This document shows, in pieces, positions 34,034 to 43,142 of a stretch of 64,000 nt of DNA. The stretch comes from Microbacterium rhizosphaerae. Lineage in GTDB: Bacteria; Actinomycetota; Actinomycetes; Actinomycetales; Microbacteriaceae. Both the position numbers and the translations under genes were made by a program. The stretch lies in NCBI RefSeq assembly GCF_034120055.1, contig NZ_CP139368.1, positions 1,302,001-1,366,000 of the forward strand. The letters are read 5' to 3'. The notes under the pieces are model-generated. The model was not told where the DNA came from. It ran no database searches and was given only the letters and a program-made list of their open reading frames with translations. Each line of letters starts with the position of its first letter. Within the stretch, counting starts at the first letter, position 1.

Positions 34034-35261
34034 GGCGGTCGCATCGCGCCGGCGCACCCGCGCGCTCGGCTCGTTCACGCGCACCCGCGTCGAGCGCATA
34101 CTGCAGCTCGCCATCGCGATCGGATGCCTCGCGCTCGGATCGCAGGCGTTCTTCGCGGCGCTCGGGCCGGACGATGAGGCGCGGGGATGGCACGTCCCCT
34201 TCGTCGTGATCGTGTTCGCGAGCCTCGCCGCGGCGATCGTCGCATGTCTCGCGGGCCGGGCGGTCCGTCCGATGAGCGCGCAGTTCCCGCTCGTCTACGT
34301 GGCCGCGCTGCTGGTGTGGCCGCTGGCCACCCGCGGCGTCGCCACGGCACCGACGGACCACCCCTGGATCTTCTACCTCATCAACGTCGCGACGGTCATG
34401 ACGATCCTCGCGTTCCGCCTTCCGCTCCAGATCCTCGCGACGATCGTGATCCCGCTCCTGTACGGACTCACCCGCCTCGTGCAGGGCGGGTTCGGGCGGG
34501 AGTACTGGATGACGGTGAGCCTGGATGTCTCGTTCGCCCTGATCCTCGGCGGCATCCTGCTGTCGCTCGGCTGGGTCTTCCGGGCCGTCGCGGACGACGT
34601 CGACGGCGAGCGCGCCCGCGCGGTCGAGACCTACGCGGCCGCAGCCGCCGCGGAGGCGACCGAGCAGGAGCGCGTGTCGGTCGCCGCGCTGATGCACGAC
34701 AGCGTCCTGGCGGCGCTGCTCGCCCTCGCCCGGTCGCATTCCGACCGCGAGCGGGCCCTGGCGGTGTCCATGTCGCGCGAGGCGCTGACCCGGCTCGCCA
34801 ACGCCGAGCGCGACGCGGAGATCGGGACGGATGCGCCGGTCTCGATGACGGCGCTGGCGGATGCGGTCGAGAATGCCGGGGTCGAGTTCGGGGTCGTCCC
34901 TCCGACGACCCGGCGCATCGACCGCCGCGCCGGCACGCTGCCCGAGAGCGTGGCGCGCGCCCTCGTCCTCGCCGCCACCCAGGCGATCGCCAACTCGATC
35001 CAGCACGCGGAAGGGCGCGGGCTGCGCCTGGAGGTCGAAGGACTGACCGACCCGCCCATGGTGGTGGTGCGGATCATCGATTCGGGTCCGGGCTTCGATG
35101 CGGATGGCGTCGCCGAGGACCGGCTCGGCATCCGCGCCTCGATCCTCGCCCGGGTCGCGGCCGTCGGCGGGCGCGCCCACGTGGACACCGGACCACAGGG
35201 CACGCGGGTCGTGCTGGAGTGGGGCTGGCCCTCGCCCGACCATGAAGGGGAGGATGCATGA
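34023..35261 (+). CDS. membrane sensor histidine kinase, NarX/LiaS-like
   Basis: This 412-residue kinase has five or so transmembrane segments in the first 190 residues with no large extracellular loop, so it likely senses within or at the membrane. A dimerisation segment carries the candidate phospho-histidine His225 in VAALMHDSVLAALLALAR, and the ATPase domain has the N-box Asn324 in AIANSIQHAE and the G1 box IIDSGPGFDADG. The HD dyad is followed by S rather than the usual xxQ of HisKA_3, so it is a variant. GTG at 34023 overlaps the regulator gene, and its 3' end overlaps the next gene (ATGA), forming a three-gene operon. Confidence 0.85.
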   Translation: MAAEAVASRRRTRALGSFTRTRVERILQLAIAIGCLALGSQAFFAALGPDDEARGWHVPFVVIVFASLAAAIVACLAGRAVRPMSAQFPLVYVAALLVWPLATRGVATAPTDHPWIFYLINVATVMTILAFRLPLQILATIVIPLLYGLTRLVQGGFGREYWMTVSLDVSFALILGGILLSLGWVFRAVADDVDGERARAVETYAAAAAAEATEQERVSVAALMHDSVLAALLALARSHSDRERALAVSMSREALTRLANAERDAEIGTDAPVSMTALADAVENAGVEFGVVPPTTRRIDRRAGTLPESVARALVLAATQAIANSIQHAEGRGLRLEVEGLTDPPMVVVRIIDSGPGFDADGVAEDRLGIRASILARVAAVGGRAHVDTGPQGTRVVLEWGWPSPDHEGEDA

Positions 35262-36322
35262 CCTTCAGCGTCCGGCACGTCCTCATCGGGCTCGCCGTCG
35301 CCTTCACGGCCTACCTGTCCGCACGCGGCCTGTGGTGGACCGAACCTGTCGCGCGCCCGGTCGGCATGATCGCGTCGCTCGTGGTCTATCTCCTGATCAC
35401 GTGGCTGTGCCTGCTCGTCGAGCCTGCCGGAGGGCGCCGCACGACCCCGGACGACCACGACGTGCCCTTGACTGCCGGCTCCCGCGGACCCGTCCCGCTT
35501 CCGACGTGGGCCGCGGCCCTCGCCTTCGCCCTGGCCATCGCGCTGCCGACGGGCCTGACCCTCTTCGCCGGCACCGGATCGGCCGGTGCCCCGTATGTGA
35601 CCTGGTACATCGGGGGCATCGGCGCCCTGATGACGATCGTGATGGTGCGCCGGCGCACGTGGTGGGCGTGGGCGGGCACGGCGGCGCTCGCGGTCGTCTC
35701 GGCCGTGTGGCTGGGCCCCCTCAACGCCCTCGCGATGGGACTCGTCGGATCGATTCTGTGGGTCGGCGTCGCTCAGCTGCTCATGCGTTCCTTCGACCGT
35801 GCCGCGCGCGACACCTCGCAGCTGCAGGAGCTCCAGGCCGCCGCATCGTCCTGGCAGGCCGCGCAGTCCGGCCGCCGGCGCGAGCGGCGGGTCCAGGTGC
35901 AGCGCGCGCTCACCATCGCGGGCCCCGTGCTCACGCGTGCCATCGAGGTCGGCGGCGCGATCTCGCCGGCCGACCGTGCTGAGGCGACCATCGCCGAGGG
36001 GCGCCTGCGCGATGAGCTCCGCGGCGGACGACTGCTCGACGACGACGTCCGCGAGGCCCTCGAGCGGGCGCGCCGACGCGGCGCCGTGGTCACCGTCTAC
36101 GACGAGGGCGGGCTGGATGACCTGTCCGAGCCGGCGCTGGTCACCATCCGCCGGGAGCTCGCGGCAGCGGTCGGCTCCGCGCACTCGGATCGGCTGTTCG
36201 TGCGAACGTCGCCGGACGCCGATGTCGCCGTGACCGTCGTCGGCCGATCGGCCGGAGGCCCGGGCCGCGGCGAGGACGAGACGGTCGACCTCTGGCGTGA
36301 GATCCCGCGTCGCCCGGCGTGA
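35258..36322 (+). CDS. membrane protein with degenerate kinase-like C-terminus
   Basis: This 354-residue protein, third gene of the two-component operon, has six predicted transmembrane segments within residues 5-175 and a cytoplasmic half. That half holds a coiled helical stretch (TSQLQELQAAASSWQAAQSG) and a region with LRDELRGGRLLDDDVREALE and RARRRGAVVTVYDEGG, which resembles the start of the ATPase domain of actinobacterial kinases. No phospho-histidine, N-box or glycine-rich ATP lid is visible. It may dimerise with or regulate the kinase; I do not recognise a named family. The ATG at 35258 overlaps the kinase stop by 4 bp. Confidence 0.75.
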   Translation: MTFSVRHVLIGLAVAFTAYLSARGLWWTEPVARPVGMIASLVVYLLITWLCLLVEPAGGRRTTPDDHDVPLTAGSRGPVPLPTWAAALAFALAIALPTGLTLFAGTGSAGAPYVTWYIGGIGALMTIVMVRRRTWWAWAGTAALAVVSAVWLGPLNALAMGLVGSILWVGVAQLLMRSFDRAARDTSQLQELQAAASSWQAAQSGRRRERRVQVQRALTIAGPVLTRAIEVGGAISPADRAEATIAEGRLRDELRGGRLLDDDVREALERARRRGAVVTVYDEGGLDDLSEPALVTIRRELAAAVGSAHSDRLFVRTSPDADVAVTVVGRSAGGPGRGEDETVDLWREIPRRPA

Positions 36323-36397
36323 GCCGCGCTCGTCGTCGGCGCGCGGCGGATCTCACCGACCCGGCGGGGGAGTGACAGGGCGGTGGAGAGAGAAGAA

Positions 36398-36430
36398 GGC
36401 GAGGGGCGGCGAAGCCGCCCGCCCCTCGCC
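36398..36430 (+). terminator. strong hairpin terminator after the two-component operon
   Basis: GGCGAGGGGCGG pairs with CCGCCCCTCGCC around a 9-nt loop (an inner GGCGGC-GAA-GCCGCC pairing is also possible). It lies 76 bp past the stop at 36322. No T-run follows. Confidence 0.6.
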
Positions 36431-36433
36431 TGA

Positions 36434-36460
36434 GCGGACGGTTACCCGAAAACCGTCCGC
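36434..36460. terminator. second hairpin in the convergent intergenic region
   Basis: GCGGACGGTT (36434-36443) and AACCGTCCGC (36451-36460) form a perfect 10-bp stem with a 7-nt loop, directly after the first terminator hairpin. Confidence 0.5.
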
Positions 36461-36474
36461 AGGGGGCCGTATCC

Positions 36475-36584
36475 GGAGCTCGTCAAACCCTGTCCGAGCC
36501 GGTCGGCCGAACGCGGAAGCGTTCCAGCTCCATAAGTCTGACAAACCTGTGCGGTGCGTGTCTGTAGGTATTTTGGGGGACAAA
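36475..36584. other. unexplained structured intergenic segment
   Basis: Between two convergent genes and their terminators lie about 120 bp with no gene. GGAGCT (36475-36480) can pair with AGCTCC (36526-36531), enclosing GCCG/CGGC and an AACGC-GGAA-GCGTT tetraloop hairpin (36510-36523). The rest (to 36584) is less GC-rich than its surroundings and holds no credible reading frame. It could be a small structured RNA; nothing proves that it is transcribed. Confidence 0.3.
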
Positions 36585-36606
36585 TTCTCGCGGGATCACG
36601 CGAGAA
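36585..36606 (-). terminator. terminator of the accD-accE operon
   Basis: On the minus strand TTCTCGCG pairs with CGCGAGAA around a 6-nt loop and is followed by TTTGT. It begins 7 bp beyond the stop of accE at 36613. Confidence 0.6.
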
Positions 36607-36612
36607 AGGACA

Positions 36613-36837
36613 TCATGCGGTCCAGCTGCCCCAGCCGTACTCGCGCGGCAGGCGCTGGCGAAGTCCACGGCTCGACAGTTCCCATGCGGAGCGATGCTCC
36701 CGCTCTTCGGCGACCGCATCGGCCGCCTCGTTCGTGTACGCCTCGCTGACCACCGCCATGAGGGCGGCGAGCTCCTCGTCGCTGGGAGTGCCCCGGATGA
36801 CCTCGATGGCGAGCTGTGCGTCGTCCTCGCCGCTCAT
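36613..36837 (-). CDS. accE: acyl-CoA carboxylase epsilon subunit
   Basis: This 74-residue protein matches the small epsilon subunit of actinobacterial acyl-CoA carboxylases: an acidic start, [20 protein letters not shown], a helix, and the C-terminal [19 protein letters not shown] with conserved aromatic residues. It binds the beta subunit and raises carboxylase activity. The ATG at 36837 overlaps the accD stop (ATGA), the usual arrangement. The gene is well below average size yet clearly real from its position and motif. Confidence 0.87.
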   Translation of the reverse strand: MSGEDDAQLAIEVIRGTPSDEELAALMAVVSEAYTNEAADAVAEEREHRSAWELSSRGLRQRLPREYGWGSWTA

Positions 36838-38423
36838 AGCGGGATGTTACCGTGCTTCTTCGCGGGCATGCTGGCGCTCTTCCCGCGCAGCGCTCGCAGG
36901 GCCTTGGCGATCGAGACGCGGGTGTGCGCGGGCTCGATGATGCCGTCGAGCTCGCCGCGCTCTGCGGCCAGGAACGGGGATGCGACGTTGTACGTGTACT
37001 CGTTCGCCAGGCGCGTGCGCACGGCGGCGATGTCCTCGCCGGCGTCGGCTGCCCGCTTGAGCTCCCCGCGGTAGAGGATGTTGACGGCGCCCTGACCGCC
37101 CATCACCGCGATCTCCGCGGTCGGCCACGCGAGGTTAACGTCGGCGCCGAGCTGCTTCGACCCCATCACGATGTATGCGCCGCCGTAGGCCTTGCGCAGG
37201 ATGACGGTGACGAGCGGCACGGTGGCCTCGGCGTAGGCGTACAGGAGCTTGGCGCCGCGCCGGATGACGCCGGTCCACTCCTGGTCCGTGCCGGGGAGGT
37301 AGCCCGGCACATCCACGAGCGTCACGATCGGGACCGAGAACGCGTCGCAGAACCGCACGAAGCGGCTCGCCTTCTCTCCGGCCTCGATGTTGAGCGTCCC
37401 GGCCATCTGCGACGGCTGGTTCGCGATGATGCCGACGGTCCGGCCCTCGATGCGGCCGAACCCGATCACGATGTTCGGCGCGAACAGCGGCTGCACCTCG
37501 AGGAAGTCGCCCGCGTCGACGATGTGGGCGATGACCTGGTGCATGTCGTACGGCTGGTTGGGGGAGTCCGGGATGACCGTGTTCAGGAACTGGTCGGCAT
37601 CCGTCGTCTCCCATTCGAAGCCCGACTCGTACCGCGGGATCTCCGACATGTTGTTGTCGGGGAGGAAGCCGAGGAGTGTGCGCACGTAGTCGATCGCGTC
37701 GTCCTCGTCGTCGGCGAGGTAGTGCGCCACGCCCGAGCGGGTGTTGTGGGTGTAGCCGCCGCCGAGCTCTTCCATTCCGACGTCCTCGCCCGTGACCGTC
37801 TTGATGACGTCGGGGCCGGTGACGAACATCTGGCTCGTCTTGTCGACCATGACGACGAAGTCGGTGAGTGCGGGGGAGTAGACGGCACCGCCCGCGGCGG
37901 GACCCATGATGATCGAGATCTGCGGGATCACGCCGGACGCGGCGGTGTTCAGGCGGAAGATCTCGCCGTACTTGCCGAGCGCGATGACACCCTCCTGGAT
38001 GCGGGCGCCCCCGGAGTCGAGCATGCCGATGCAGGGCATGCCGTTGCGCAGTGCGAACTCCATGACCTTGATGATCTTGTCGCCCGCGGCCTCGCCGAGC
38101 GATCCGCCGAAGGTGGTGAAGTCCTGGGCGTAGACGGCCACGGTGCGGCCGTTGATCGTGCCGATGCCGGTGACGACGGAGTCGCCGTACGGGCGCGCCT
38201 TGTCCATGCCGAACGCCGTGGTGCGGTGGCGCACGTACTCGTCCAGCTCGACGAACGACCCGCGGTCGACGAGAAGCTCGATGCGCTCGCGCGCGGTCAG
38301 CTTGCCCTTGGCGTGCTGCTTCTCGAGCGAGATCTTCTCGGGATCGACGACGGCTTCCTGGAAGCGCTGGCGCAGGTCGGCGATCTTGCCGGCGGTCGTG
38401 GAGAGGTCGGGCTCATCGGTCAC
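36834..38423 (-). CDS. accD: acyl-CoA carboxylase beta subunit (propionyl/acetyl-CoA)
   Basis: This 529-residue carboxyltransferase moves CO2 from biotin to acetyl- or propionyl-CoA. It shows the family landmarks [20 protein letters not shown], the oxyanion-hole glycines [18 protein letters not shown] and the second-half [19 protein letters not shown], with [12 protein letters not shown]. The length and motifs are those of AccD5/PccB. It pairs with the alpha subunit at 29547-31316. GTG at 38423 has TAGGGT 6 nt upstream (leaderless). Confidence 0.93.
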   Translation of the reverse strand: MTDEPDLSTTAGKIADLRQRFQEAVVDPEKISLEKQHAKGKLTARERIELLVDRGSFVELDEYVRHRTTAFGMDKARPYGDSVVTGIGTINGRTVAVYAQDFTTFGGSLGEAAGDKIIKVMEFALRNGMPCIGMLDSGGARIQEGVIALGKYGEIFRLNTAASGVIPQISIIMGPAAGGAVYSPALTDFVVMVDKTSQMFVTGPDVIKTVTGEDVGMEELGGGYTHNTRSGVAHYLADDEDDAIDYVRTLLGFLPDNNMSEIPRYESGFEWETTDADQFLNTVIPDSPNQPYDMHQVIAHIVDAGDFLEVQPLFAPNIVIGFGRIEGRTVGIIANQPSQMAGTLNIEAGEKASRFVRFCDAFSVPIVTLVDVPGYLPGTDQEWTGVIRRGAKLLYAYAEATVPLVTVILRKAYGGAYIVMGSKQLGADVNLAWPTAEIAVMGGQGAVNILYRGELKRAADAGEDIAAVRTRLANEYTYNVASPFLAAERGELDGIIEPAHTRVSIAKALRALRGKSASMPAKKHGNIPL

Positions 38424-38429
38424 CGTTCC

Positions 38430-38435
38430 ACCCTA
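38430..38435 (-). promoter_or_regulatory. leaderless -10 box for accD
   Basis: TAGGGT on the minus strand, 6 nt before the GTG at 38423. Confidence 0.5.
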
Positions 38436-38525
38436 GCGAGCGGCGCGTTTTCCCGGTTGGAGGGTGCGCACAAGTCCTCGAGCGCACTGCTGTCAGAATC
38501 ATCGCGGCGGACCGGGTGACGGCAA

Positions 38526-38531
38526 TAGGGT
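38526..38531 (+). promoter_or_regulatory. leaderless -10 box for birA
   Basis: TAGGGT, 6 nt before the ATG at 38538; it mirrors the box of the divergent accD gene. Confidence 0.5.
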
Positions 38532-38537
38532 GACGGC

Positions 38538-39323
38538 ATGGACGATCTACCGCTCTCCCGCACCGCATCCCCCCGAATCGAGGTCGTCGAGTCCACCGGC
38601 TCGACCAATGCCGATCTCGTGGCGCTCGTCGCCACGCATCCGGGTGCGTGGCCGCACCTGTCCGTGCTCCTCACGGACGATCAGCGCGCGGGCCGGGGCC
38701 GGCTCGACCGCACGTGGGTCCTGCCCGCGGGCACCGCCCTGGCCGTGTCGGTCGTCCTCGATGTCACCGGTATCCCGCTCGCAGCCCGCGGCTGGGTGCC
38801 GCTCATCGCGGGCGCGGCGATGACGCGGGCCGTCGCCGCCGCGTTGCAGGGGACCACGCACACCGCCGGACTGAAGTGGCCCAACGACGTGCTGGTCGAC
38901 GGCGCGAAGATCTGCGGCATCCTCGCCGAGGGCGTGCCGGGCCACCCCGGGCTGGTCGTCGTGGGGGCGGGGATCAACACCCGCATTCCGCGCGAGCATC
39001 TGCCGGTCCGCACGGCCACCTCGTTCACGGCGCTCGGCGTCGACGTCGACGAGGACGCGCTGCTGTTCGCCTACCTCCGGGCCCTCGGCGAGCAGATCTC
39101 CGCGCTCGCGGCGGCGAACGGCGATGTCGCGGCATCCGGCATACGGGGTGAAGTGGAGGCGCTCTGCGTGACGCTCCGGCGCGACGTCCGCGCCCTCCTC
39201 CCCGACGGATCCGAGGTCCTGGGAACAGCGCGCCGGCTCACGTCGGACGGCGCCCTCGTGATCGAGCCGCTCGTCGGCACGGAGTCCGTCGTCGCAGCGG
39301 GCGATATCGTACATCTGCGCTGA
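38538..39323 (+). CDS. birA: biotin--[acetyl-CoA-carboxylase] ligase
   Basis: This 261-residue ligase activates biotin with ATP and attaches it to the biotinyl lysine of the carboxylase alpha subunit. The ligase core has ESTGSTNADLVALVA, the biotin loop DQRAGRGRLDRTW, the segment GLKWPNDVLVDGAKICGILA and a C-terminal SH3-like domain. It lacks the N-terminal helix-turn-helix of E. coli BirA, so it cannot act as the classical repressor. It is divergent from accD; both appear leaderless. Confidence 0.93.
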   Translation: MDDLPLSRTASPRIEVVESTGSTNADLVALVATHPGAWPHLSVLLTDDQRAGRGRLDRTWVLPAGTALAVSVVLDVTGIPLAARGWVPLIAGAAMTRAVAAALQGTTHTAGLKWPNDVLVDGAKICGILAEGVPGHPGLVVVGAGINTRIPREHLPVRTATSFTALGVDVDEDALLFAYLRALGEQISALAAANGDVAASGIRGEVEALCVTLRRDVRALLPDGSEVLGTARRLTSDGALVIEPLVGTESVVAAGDIVHLR

Positions 39324-39358
39324 CGGGTCGCGGGCAGCCCCGGTGTCATGATGGAGGC

Positions 39359-39958
39359 GTGACGCAGCCGAGCATCGGGGGACGCCCGCTCACGCCGGCG
39401 CCGGGCATCCCGACGCCGGAGCTGCGTGTGGCCCGCTTCCGCGGCCACGCCCGCAGGCTGACCTGGTCCGCGCTGGTGCTGATCGTCACCGCCGGCGCGC
39501 TCGGCTACTTCTACGGCCGCCTGCCGGCTCCCTTCACGAACTGGATGCTCGTGGGCGCCGCCGTGGCGATCGTGCTGCTGCTCGTCCTCATCCCGTTCCT
39601 CGTCTGGTGGGGCCGCGTCTACACGATCACCACGCGCCGGGTCATCGCGCGCGGGGGGATCGGCGGCGGGGGCACGCGCGAGCTGTCCCACGTGCGCGGG
39701 TACACGATCGACATGCGCCGCGGGCCCATCCAGCGGATGTGGGGGACGGGCACGCTGACGCTGCGCAACGGCATCGACGAGCCGCTGCGGCTCGTCGACA
39801 TCCCGAGTGCCGTGCTCGTCCACGAGGTGCTCGTCGACCAGGTCGAGGTGAACCAGATCCTGGCGCACCGGGAGCTGCCGCTGCCGGGAACGGCTCAGGG
39901 CGTCTCGGGCATGGTGCCGCCGAATCCGCCGCCGCCCCTGCCGCCCCGTCCGGCCTGA
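39359..39958 (+). CDS. PH-domain (bPH2) membrane protein
   Basis: This 199-residue protein has two transmembrane segments (about 35-85, LTWSALVLIVTAGALGYFY and WMLVGAAVAIVLLLVLIPFL) followed by a bacterial pleckstrin-homology domain, with VYTITTRRVIARGG, YTIDMRRGPIQRMWGTGTL and a proline-rich tail. Similar proteins are common in actinobacteria next to biotin ligase and purK; their role is not established. GTG at 39359 is preceded by CATGAT 6 nt upstream, so it may be leaderless, although GGAGG is also close. Confidence 0.85.
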   Translation: MTQPSIGGRPLTPAPGIPTPELRVARFRGHARRLTWSALVLIVTAGALGYFYGRLPAPFTNWMLVGAAVAIVLLLVLIPFLVWWGRVYTITTRRVIARGGIGGGGTRELSHVRGYTIDMRRGPIQRMWGTGTLTLRNGIDEPLRLVDIPSAVLVHEVLVDQVEVNQILAHRELPLPGTAQGVSGMVPPNPPPPLPPRPA

Positions 39959-40014
39959 CCGCGCATCACCGCGCCTGTCGGGTGCGGGACAATGGTCCGG
40001 TCGAGAGGAGCGGG

Positions 40015-41133
40015 ATGGCCCTGCGAGTCGGAGTGGTGGGCGGCGGACAGCTGGCGCGGATGATGATCGCCCCGGCGGTCGAGCTCGGAGTCGAGATCCG
40101 CGTGCTCGCGGAGGCGGAGGGGATGTCGGCATCCCTCGCTGCCACATCGGTCGGCGACTATCGCGACGCCGACACGGTCCTGGCGTTCGCGCGCGACGTC
40201 GACGTCGTCACGTTCGACCACGAGCATGTGCCGCAGCCGGTGCTGCACGCCCTCGTCGACGCCGGCGTCGCCGTGCGCCCCGGGCCCGATGCCCTGCATT
40301 ACGCGCAGGACAAGCTGGCCATGCGCGCGAGACTCGACGAGCTCGGGATGCCGCAGCCGGACTGGGCATCCGTCTCCGACGAGGACTCGCTGCAGGCGTT
40401 CCTCGACGACCACGGCGGGCGCGCCGTCGTGAAGACGCCACGCGGCGGGTACGACGGGAAGGGCGTGCGCGTCGTGTCGCGGGCCTCCGACGCCGCGGAC
40501 TGGCTCAGCGCGGGAGCGCCCCTGCTCGTCGAGGAGCTGGTCGAGTTCACGCGCGAGCTCGCACAGCAGGTCGCCCGCCGGCCCTCCGGCCAGGTCGTCG
40601 CATTCCCCGTCGTCGAGACCGTGCAGCGCGACGGCGTCTGCGCGGAGGTCATCGCACCGGCGCCGCACGCGGGCGACCGACTGACGGAGGCGGCGGCTCG
40701 CGTGGGCACTGAGATCGCGGAGGGACTCGGCGTCACGGGGATGCTCGCCGTCGAGCTCTTCGAGACCACCGACGAGCGGATCCTCGTCAACGAGCTCGCC
40801 ATGCGCCCGCACAACTCGGGGCACTGGACGCAGGACGGGGCGGCGACCAGCCAGTTCGAACAGCACCTGCGTGCCGTGCTCGACCTTCCGCTGGGCGATC
40901 CGGCCTCCCGCGCGGCATGGTCGGTGATGGTGAACATTCTCGGCGGACCGGCATCCGATTCCCTCGACGCCCGGTTCGCCGCCGCGATGGCGGATCATCC
41001 GGACGCCAAGATCCACACCTACGGCAAGACGCCGCGCCCCGGACGCAAGGTCGGTCACGTCAACGCCGTCGGCGACGATCTGGATGACGTGGCGTACGTC
41101 GCCCGCTCGGCGGCGGCGCGGTTCCTCGACTGA
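40015..41133 (+). CDS. purK: 5-(carboxyamino)imidazole ribonucleotide synthase
   Basis: This 372-residue ATP-grasp enzyme uses ATP and bicarbonate to turn AIR into N5-CAIR in purine synthesis. The start RVGVVGGGQLARMMIAPA, the grasp segment VVKTPRGGYDGKGVRVVS, VEELVEFTRELAQQVARRP and NELAMRPHNSGHWTQDGA are typical. The ATG at 40015 has an excellent GAGAGGAG 4 nt upstream; the open frame further upstream (to 39607) is the shadow of the previous gene. PurE follows 71 bp downstream. Confidence 0.94.
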   Translation: MALRVGVVGGGQLARMMIAPAVELGVEIRVLAEAEGMSASLAATSVGDYRDADTVLAFARDVDVVTFDHEHVPQPVLHALVDAGVAVRPGPDALHYAQDKLAMRARLDELGMPQPDWASVSDEDSLQAFLDDHGGRAVVKTPRGGYDGKGVRVVSRASDAADWLSAGAPLLVEELVEFTRELAQQVARRPSGQVVAFPVVETVQRDGVCAEVIAPAPHAGDRLTEAAARVGTEIAEGLGVTGMLAVELFETTDERILVNELAMRPHNSGHWTQDGAATSQFEQHLRAVLDLPLGDPASRAAWSVMVNILGGPASDSLDARFAAAMADHPDAKIHTYGKTPRPGRKVGHVNAVGDDLDDVAYVARSAAARFLD

Positions 41134-41192
41134 CAGGCACGGAGTCGCCCCGGGTGGCCGTGCCGTTGCGGAGTTCTCGCAGGCGATCGGCC

Positions 41193-41198
41193 TAGCCT
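41193..41198 (+). promoter_or_regulatory. leaderless -10 box for purE
   Basis: TAGCCT, 6 nt before the GTG at 41205. Confidence 0.5.
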
Positions 41199-41204
41199 GG
41201 ACGG

Positions 41205-41720
41205 GTGACTGAGCCGCTGAATTCGTCCTCGTCCCCCCTCGTCGGCGTCGTCATGGGCTCCGACTCGGACTGGCGCGTGATGGGCGATGCCTCTGCGGTG
41301 CTCACCGAGCTCGGCATCCCGCACGAGGTGGAGGTCGTGTCCGCACACCGCACTCCCGACAAGCTCGTCCGCTACGGGCGGGAGGCGCGCGGGCGGGGTC
41401 TCAAGGTCATCGTCGCCGGCGCCGGCGGCGCTGCGCACCTGCCCGGCATGCTGGCATCGGTCACGGCTCTGCCGGTCGTCGGCGTGCCCGTCCCGCTCGC
41501 CTTGCTCGACGGCATGGACTCCCTCCTCAGCATCGTGCAGATGCCCGCCGGCATCCCCGTCGCCACCGTGTCGATCGGCGGCGCGAAGAACGCCGGGCTC
41601 CTCGCCGCGCGCATCATCGGCGCGGGCGACGCCGCCGTCGCCGACCGGATCGAGGCGTACGCGCGGGACCTCGAAGCCCAGGTGGAGGAGAAGAACCGCC
41701 GGCTGAAGGCGTCGCTGTGA
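41205..41720 (+). CDS. purE: N5-CAIR mutase
   Basis: This 171-residue enzyme rearranges N5-CAIR to CAIR in purine synthesis, after PurK. The conserved motif [17 protein letters not shown] and the catalytic-site [32 protein letters not shown] and [15 protein letters not shown] are all present. The GTG at 41205 is preceded by TAGCCT 6 nt upstream and has no Shine-Dalgarno. Its 3' end overlaps the LCP gene start (GTGA). Confidence 0.94.
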   Translation: MTEPLNSSSSPLVGVVMGSDSDWRVMGDASAVLTELGIPHEVEVVSAHRTPDKLVRYGREARGRGLKVIVAGAGGAAHLPGMLASVTALPVVGVPVPLALLDGMDSLLSIVQMPAGIPVATVSIGGAKNAGLLAARIIGAGDAAVADRIEAYARDLEAQVEEKNRRLKASL

Positions 41721-43138
41721 GCGCGGTCGGCATGTCGCGCGGCGTCCTCATCGAGGAGCGACCGCTCAGGTACCCGGATGCCTCCTCCCCGCAGTTCATG
41801 GAGAACCGGGGCTGGTGGCTCGTCGGCATGAACTTCCTGCTGCCCGGGTCGGCGCAGGTGCTCGCCGGCAATCGACGGCTGGGACGGGTCGGCGTCGCGG
41901 CCACCCTGTTCCTCTGGATCGCGGCGATCGTCGGAGTCGTCGCCGTGCTGCTGTGGCGCACCGCGCTCATCACGCTGGTGACGAACACGTGGTTCCTGCT
42001 CGCCGTCGAGGTCGTCCTCACCGCGTACATCGCGCTGTGGGTCATCCTCACCGTCGACACGCTGCGGCTCGTGCGCTTCGTCAAGATCCGCGGGTGGGCG
42101 CGGGCCGGCATCCCGATCCTCGCCGTCTCACTGCTGGTCGCCAGCAGCGCGGTCACCGCCAAGGGGGTCGCCTACGCGGACGCCGCGCGCGGTGCGCTCG
42201 GCTCCATCTTCGCGGCCAGCGGACCCTCGCAGCCGCCGAGCGACGGCTATTACAACATCATGCTGCTCGGCGGCGACGACTCCGCCGGACGGGACTCGAT
42301 GCGGTTCGACAGCATCTCGGTGGTCTCCATCAACGCCGACACCGGCCAGGTGGCGCGCACCGGCATCCCTCGTGACCTCGCCGGGTTCCCGTTCGTCGAG
42401 GGCAGCCCGATGCGGCAGCTGTATCCGAAGGTGCACACCGGCCACGCCTCCGCGAAATGCGGCTGGGGTGGAGGCATCAACCAGCTCAACACGGAGGTCG
42501 GCGTCTGCGGGCACGGGAAGAACCTGTACCCGGATGCGGTCAGCCAGGGCTCGACGCCGTCCATCGAGGCGACGCGCGACGCAGTCGAGGGCATCCTCGG
42601 CATCAAGATCCAGTACTACGTGCTCATGAACTTCGGCGGCTTCGCGCAGCTCGTCGACGCCCTGGGCGGCGTCGACATCACGGTCACCGAACGCCTGCCC
42701 GAAGGCGGACCGGCGTACGAGGGTCAGCCCGTGCAGAAGTGGGCCACCGGCTGGATCGAGCCCGGCACCCAGCACATGGACGGCAACACCGCCCAGTGGT
42801 ACGCCCGTTCGCGCGAGACGACGAGCGACTTCGACCGCGTGAAGCGGCAGTCGCAGCTGCAGGACGCGATCCTCCACCAGGTCACCCCGACGAACCTGCT
42901 GACGCACTTCCAGGAGGTCGCGAAGGCCGGCACGCAGCTGTTCAAGACCGACATCCCCGAGTCGATGCTCGGCTACCTCGCCGACCTCGGAGTCAAGTCG
43001 AAGTCGCATCCGTCGCCGTCGATCGTGCTCGATCCGTCTGCGGACGTCGATCAATTCCACCCCGACGTCGCCTACATCCACGGACTGGTGCAGAAGATGC
43101 TGCACCCGCCGTCGGCGTCGCCGAGCACGAAGGGGTGA
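41717..43138 (+). CDS. LytR-CpsA-Psr (LCP) family cell-wall glycopolymer ligase
   Basis: This 473-residue membrane protein likely attaches glycopolymers from lipid carriers to peptidoglycan. Three or four N-terminal transmembrane segments (about 30-150) are followed by an extracellular LCP domain with [34 protein letters not shown] (the conserved Arg-Asp), INQLNTEVG and [21 protein letters not shown] at 41717 overlaps the purE stop. Its placement at the start of the surface-polysaccharide region suits a ligase role. The several N-terminal membrane helices are more than the single one of classical LCP proteins. Confidence 0.92.
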   Translation: MSAVGMSRGVLIEERPLRYPDASSPQFMENRGWWLVGMNFLLPGSAQVLAGNRRLGRVGVAATLFLWIAAIVGVVAVLLWRTALITLVTNTWFLLAVEVVLTAYIALWVILTVDTLRLVRFVKIRGWARAGIPILAVSLLVASSAVTAKGVAYADAARGALGSIFAASGPSQPPSDGYYNIMLLGGDDSAGRDSMRFDSISVVSINADTGQVARTGIPRDLAGFPFVEGSPMRQLYPKVHTGHASAKCGWGGGINQLNTEVGVCGHGKNLYPDAVSQGSTPSIEATRDAVEGILGIKIQYYVLMNFGGFAQLVDALGGVDITVTERLPEGGPAYEGQPVQKWATGWIEPGTQHMDGNTAQWYARSRETTSDFDRVKRQSQLQDAILHQVTPTNLLTHFQEVAKAGTQLFKTDIPESMLGYLADLGVKSKSHPSPSIVLDPSADVDQFHPDVAYIHGLVQKMLHPPSASPSTKG

Positions 43139-43142
43139 TCGG

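Noticed and set aside
36475..36531. possible tRNA, because GGAGCT/AGCTCC resembles an acceptor stem
   Set aside because: At about 57 nt it is too short and has no T-arm or anticodon arm consensus.
36606..36617. AAGGA followed by CATC and ATG, resembling a ribosome binding site and start
   Set aside because: It is the complement of the accE terminator arm and accE coding end, and the frame that follows has no family similarity.
41169..41184. GGAGTTCTCGCAGG, similar to the repeat but with an inserted base
   Set aside because: One degenerate partial copy without partner or associated gene.
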